Source of the DNA: Bacteroidia bacterium
GTDB taxonomy: Bacteria; Bacteroidota; Bacteroidia; Flavobacteriales; Flavobacteriaceae
Length of the DNA stretch: 52,712 bases
Assembly: GCA_030427585.1 (NCBI GenBank)
Contig: JAUIBW010000039.1
Coordinates: forward strand, 1-52,712
Reading direction: 5' to 3'
Below the pieces are notes generated by a model that did no database searches, was not told where the DNA came from, and worked only from the letters and a program-made list of their open reading frames with translations. Below, piece by piece: positions 49,805 through 52,712 of the stretch. How positions within the stretch are numbered: the first letter of the stretch is position 1; each line of letters opens with the position of its first letter. Made by a program: the position numbers and the translations under genes.

Positions 49805-51268
49805 TTATTTATTTAGTTTTTTTAGTTCTTGTTTGACAATTTCAAAATCATTAAAATCGGTTCGTTCTCCATTAATTTCCTGATAGGTTTCATGTCCTTT
49901 ACCAGCAATAAGAATGATATCATTTTTATTGGCTAATTGACATGCAGTTTTAATAGCCTGTTTTCTATCTGTAATCGATAGTGTTTTTTTATAATCCTGT
50001 GGTTCTACTCCTTTTTCAATATCTTCTATAATCTGATCTGGATTTTCTGTTCTGGGATTATCACTTGTAAAAATTGTTTTATTACTAAGTCTTGCTGCAA
50101 TATTTCCCATCACAGGGCGCTTCATTTTATCTCTATCCCCACCACATCCTACAACCGTAATCAAGGTTTCATTATTGGTACGAATATCATTAATAGTCTC
50201 TAACACATTTTTTAATGCATCGGGTGTGTGAGCATAATCTACTATTGCTGTTATTTTTTCATCAGAAATCAGATATTGAAATCTACCGCTTACACTTTGT
50301 AAGTCACTTAATAACTGAAGGGTTTCTAAGGTTTCGAGCCCTAATAATTCGGCTGTACCAAAAATTGCCAGTAGATTATATGCATTAAAGCTACCTATTA
50401 ACTTTGCCCAAACTTCATGATCATTCAATTTTAGCAATAATCCTTCTAGACTACTTTCTAAAATTTGACCTCTATAATCGGCATAGGATTTTAAAGCATA
50501 GGTATGTTGTTTTGCTTTAGTATTTTGAATCATAAAACTTCCGTTTTTATCATCTTTATTAACCAATGCAAAAGCTTTTGCCGGTAACTCGTCAAAAAAT
50601 ATTTTCTTTACATCACGATATTCTTTGAATGTATTGTGATAATCTAAATGATCATGAGACAGGTTCGTAAAAATCCCACCTGCAAAATCTAATCCCTCTG
50701 TACGTTTTTGATGTATCCCATGGGAACTAACTTCCATAAAACAGTATTCTACCCCTGCATCATTCATTTCTTTGAGATAGTAGTTAATAGTTAACGAATC
50801 CGGAGTAGTATGTGTCGTATTATACACCTTGGTATCTACTACAACTTTTACTGTAGACAACAAGCCCACTTTATACCCTGCTTTCTTAAAAAGTTGATAC
50901 AATAAAGTTGCAATTGTTGTTTTACCATTGGTACCAGTCACTCCGACTAGTTTTAGATTTCCAGAAGGAGAGTCATAATAATTAGACGCTATAATTGCCA
51001 ATGCAGATTGTGTATCTTCGACTTCTACATAGGTTACACCACTAACTACAATATCGGGTACTCGTTCACAAATCACAACCAGAGCTCCCAGATCAACGGC
51101 TTTTTCTATAAAATCGTGACCATCTGAAACAGAACCTCTAATAGCAACAAACACATCATCTTGCTCGACTTTTCTTGAGTCGAATTCGATCTTGTTGATG
51201 CTCATTACTGTATTACCAACTACGGCATTAATAGCTACCTTATATAGAATGTCTTTTAACTCTGTCAC
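49805..51268 (-). CDS. murE: UDP-MurNAc-L-Ala-D-Glu:meso-diaminopimelate ligase
   Basis: 487 residues. MurE adds the third residue of the stem peptide. The P-loop is GVTGTNGKTTIATLL, with TTHTTPDSLTINYYL, EVSSHGIHQKR and NLSHDHLDYH. The specificity motif DNPR is present (TSDNPRTENPD), which marks addition of meso-diaminopimelate rather than lysine. Length is normal. The start overlaps the ftsI stop by 4 bases. Confidence 0.97.
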   Translation of the reverse strand: MTELKDILYKVAINAVVGNTVMSINKIEFDSRKVEQDDVFVAIRGSVSDGHDFIEKAVDLGALVVICERVPDIVVSGVTYVEVEDTQSALAIIASNYYDSPSGNLKLVGVTGTNGKTTIATLLYQLFKKAGYKVGLLSTVKVVVDTKVYNTTHTTPDSLTINYYLKEMNDAGVEYCFMEVSSHGIHQKRTEGLDFAGGIFTNLSHDHLDYHNTFKEYRDVKKIFFDELPAKAFALVNKDDKNGSFMIQNTKAKQHTYALKSYADYRGQILESSLEGLLLKLNDHEVWAKLIGSFNAYNLLAIFGTAELLGLETLETLQLLSDLQSVSGRFQYLISDEKITAIVDYAHTPDALKNVLETINDIRTNNETLITVVGCGGDRDKMKRPVMGNIAARLSNKTIFTSDNPRTENPDQIIEDIEKGVEPQDYKKTLSITDRKQAIKTACQLANKNDIILIAGKGHETYQEINGERTDFNDFEIVKQELKKLNK

Positions 51269-52712
51269 GATAATTCTAATCTCACTGTTTGATTTATCTT
51301 TACTTTAGTTCCTGGTTCTATAGATTGTTTTTTCACTCTTCCCGATCCTTTTAATTCGACTTTCAGCCCCATATTTTCTAAAAGAGAGATCACATCCATA
51401 GCTGGCATACCTGTTACATTAGGCATTATAGTCTTGTATTTTTGCGCGTTCTGGTAATACTTCTCATAACTATTTACAACTGATTTGCTCTCAACAACAG
51501 CATAAGACACTTCATCAATTACTGGTATATCATTATATATTTTTGTTGCTATAGTTTTGAAAACCGGAGCAGCAACTTCATTACCATAATATCCTTTTTT
51601 CTTATTTGGTTTATGTACTACTACAATACAAGAGTAAATAGGTTTATCAGACGGAAAATAGCCAGCAAAGGATGATATGTATTCCCGTTCTTTATCTTTC
51701 CCATAATTTCCCCAACACGTACCTGTTTTACCTGCAATGCCAAAATTATCTGTACGGATATTATCTGCTGTTCCTCTCTTAACCACATTCTTCATCATTT
51801 CCTGCACAATCTTTGCAGTTTTTTTAGAACATATTGTTGGGTTAAGAATTTCTTTATCAAACCTTTCTCTGGTTTTATCCCATGTTTTTACTTCTTTAAT
51901 AAATCTGGGTTTTACCATTTCACCATCATTAGCGATTGCGTTATAGAAAACCAATGTTTGTAATGGAGTAATTGCAACACCGTAACCATGTGCCATCCAT
52001 GGCAATGTGGTTCCGTACCAATCTTTATCTCCTGGATAAGGGATTTTGGGTTTTCCTTCTCCTTTAATTGCCAATCCAAGTGTTTCTCCAAGTCCCATAT
52101 TAATTAACCGATCAACAAATTTTCTAGGATTATCTTTATAATTTTCATTAATCATTTTAGCAAAAGCAGTATTCGATGATAGCTCAAATGCTTTTGCTGC
52201 AGATATTTTTCCATATCCTCCCCATTTAGAATCTTTTACAATTCTATCATAAAACTTTACACGACCATTTTCTGTATCTACTACATAACTCGAATCAATA
52301 ACTCTGTCCTCTAATGCAGCAACCATGGTCATCAATTTAAATGTAGATCCTGGCTCATGAGATTCCCCAACTGCATAATTAAGTTTCTCATAATATTTTC
52401 CTGCATTGGTACGCCCCAGATTAGAAATCGCTTTTATTTCTCCGGTTTTGGTTTCCATAACCACTACAGTACCATGTTCTGCTTCAAATGTTTCTAGTTG
52501 AGCCAGTAATGCATGATGTGCTATATCCTGTATATTTACATCAATAGTAGAAACAACATCATACCCGTCTTGTGGTTCTACTTCGTTAGCGTCCCCTATA
52601 GGTTTCCATTGATTCTTTGCAATTTTTTGTTTTTTTCGTTTCCCTTCTTTTCCTCTTAAAAACGGCCCATAAGCTCCTTCTAAACCTACTCTGGTATAAT
52701 ATCCTTGTTCAT
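51265..52712 (-). CDS. ftsI: Division transpeptidase FtsI (PBP2x-type with PASTA domain), partial at right edge
   Basis: The frame runs to the window edge without a start, so the N-terminus lies outside. The 481 visible residues include the transpeptidase core: SxxK as STFK in EPGSTFKLMTMV (the acylated Ser), SxN as SSN in LSSNTAFAKM, and KTG in AGKTGTCWG. Upstream text (YYTRVGLEGAYGPFLRGKEG, VVSTIDVNIQDIAHHALL) is the end of the dimerisation domain. A PASTA domain closes the protein (MPNVTGMPAMDVISLLENMGLKVEL). FtsI cross-links septal peptidoglycan. First visible gene of the cluster, overlapping murE by 4 bases. Confidence 0.97.
   Translation of the reverse strand, partial: EQGYYTRVGLEGAYGPFLRGKEGKRKKQKIAKNQWKPIGDANEVEPQDGYDVVSTIDVNIQDIAHHALLAQLETFEAEHGTVVVMETKTGEIKAISNLGRTNAGKYYEKLNYAVGESHEPGSTFKLMTMVAALEDRVIDSSYVVDTENGRVKFYDRIVKDSKWGGYGKISAAKAFELSSNTAFAKMINENYKDNPRKFVDRLINMGLGETLGLAIKGEGKPKIPYPGDKDWYGTTLPWMAHGYGVAITPLQTLVFYNAIANDGEMVKPRFIKEVKTWDKTRERFDKEILNPTICSKKTAKIVQEMMKNVVKRGTADNIRTDNFGIAGKTGTCWGNYGKDKEREYISSFAGYFPSDKPIYSCIVVVHKPNKKKGYYGNEVAAPVFKTIATKIYNDIPVIDEVSYAVVESKSVVNSYEKYYQNAQKYKTIMPNVTGMPAMDVISLLENMGLKVELKGSGRVKKQSIEPGTKVKINQTVRLELS

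Noticed and set aside
1..52712. CRISPR arrays, insertion sequences, rRNA, integrase genes
   Set aside because: No regularly spaced repeats, transposase or integrase motifs, or rRNA-like sequence were seen on either strand.

Overview
The window is AT-rich DNA from a member of the Bacteroidota, most likely a marine Flavobacteriaceae. Evidence for this is the dcw order ftsI-murE-mraY-murD-ftsW-murG-murC-ftsQ-ftsA-ftsZ-yqeY without murF, an FtsZ with a long acidic linker and an FLHDN-type tail, a 287-residue RpoD-like sigma factor ending in KILKTYLG, A-rich leaders without Shine-Dalgarno motifs, REC-only response regulators paired with PAS histidine kinases, and DUF3570/DUF4266 proteins. All statements rest on reading the sequence and on remembered family features; no search was run.

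Layout. (1) 1-613 (-): a visibly GC-richer fragment of a family 3 glycoside hydrolase with a CBM6-like domain, joined in frame to a start that reads like ribosomal protein bS21. (2) 630-4423: an RpoD paralogue, two candidate micro-proteins, a MarR regulator, two hypothetical proteins and an esterase remnant. (3) 4762-17312 (+): a heavy-metal and periplasmic redox module. It contains a His-rich exported protein, a CzcA/CusA RND pump fused to its own TolC-like channel, the CzcB/CusB adaptor, an HD hydrolase, a Crp/Fnr regulator, then thioredoxin, ApbE, a DUF4266 lipoprotein, a DUF3570 protein and DsbD. A perfect FNR-type box lies between the regulator gene and the thioredoxin gene. (4) 17587-33928: a general-stress region with SYLF, YihY/BrkB, CsbD, a Rho-N-like small protein, an AI-2E-type transporter, two AraC regulators, two REC-only regulators, a large PAS kinase, two lmo0937-type mini membrane proteins, an ArsC/Spx-like protein, two DUF748/AsmA-like proteins and an aldehyde dehydrogenase. 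(5) 34115-38527: gene remnants around a five-PAS kinase and its response regulator, ending in a 38-nt perfect palindrome. (6) 38538-52712 (-): tRNA-Arg(UCG), yqeY and the conserved division and cell-wall cluster, running off the right edge inside ftsI.

Reading the parts together: the right third is core genome. The accessory part starts on the 3' side of tRNA-Arg and carries at least five decayed or truncated genes (esterase, flavin oxidoreductase, saccharopine dehydrogenase-like, DUF6588-like and one unidentified), as expected for a recombination-prone region. The metal module would pump metal from the periplasm to the outside, while the thioredoxin, DsbD and ApbE genes look after periplasmic thiols and flavins, probably under the neighbouring Crp/Fnr protein. 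The most distinctive points are the bS21-like/sigma pairing with its GH3 chimera at the left edge, the FNR box, and a possible flavinylation motif in the DUF3570 protein encoded beside ApbE.
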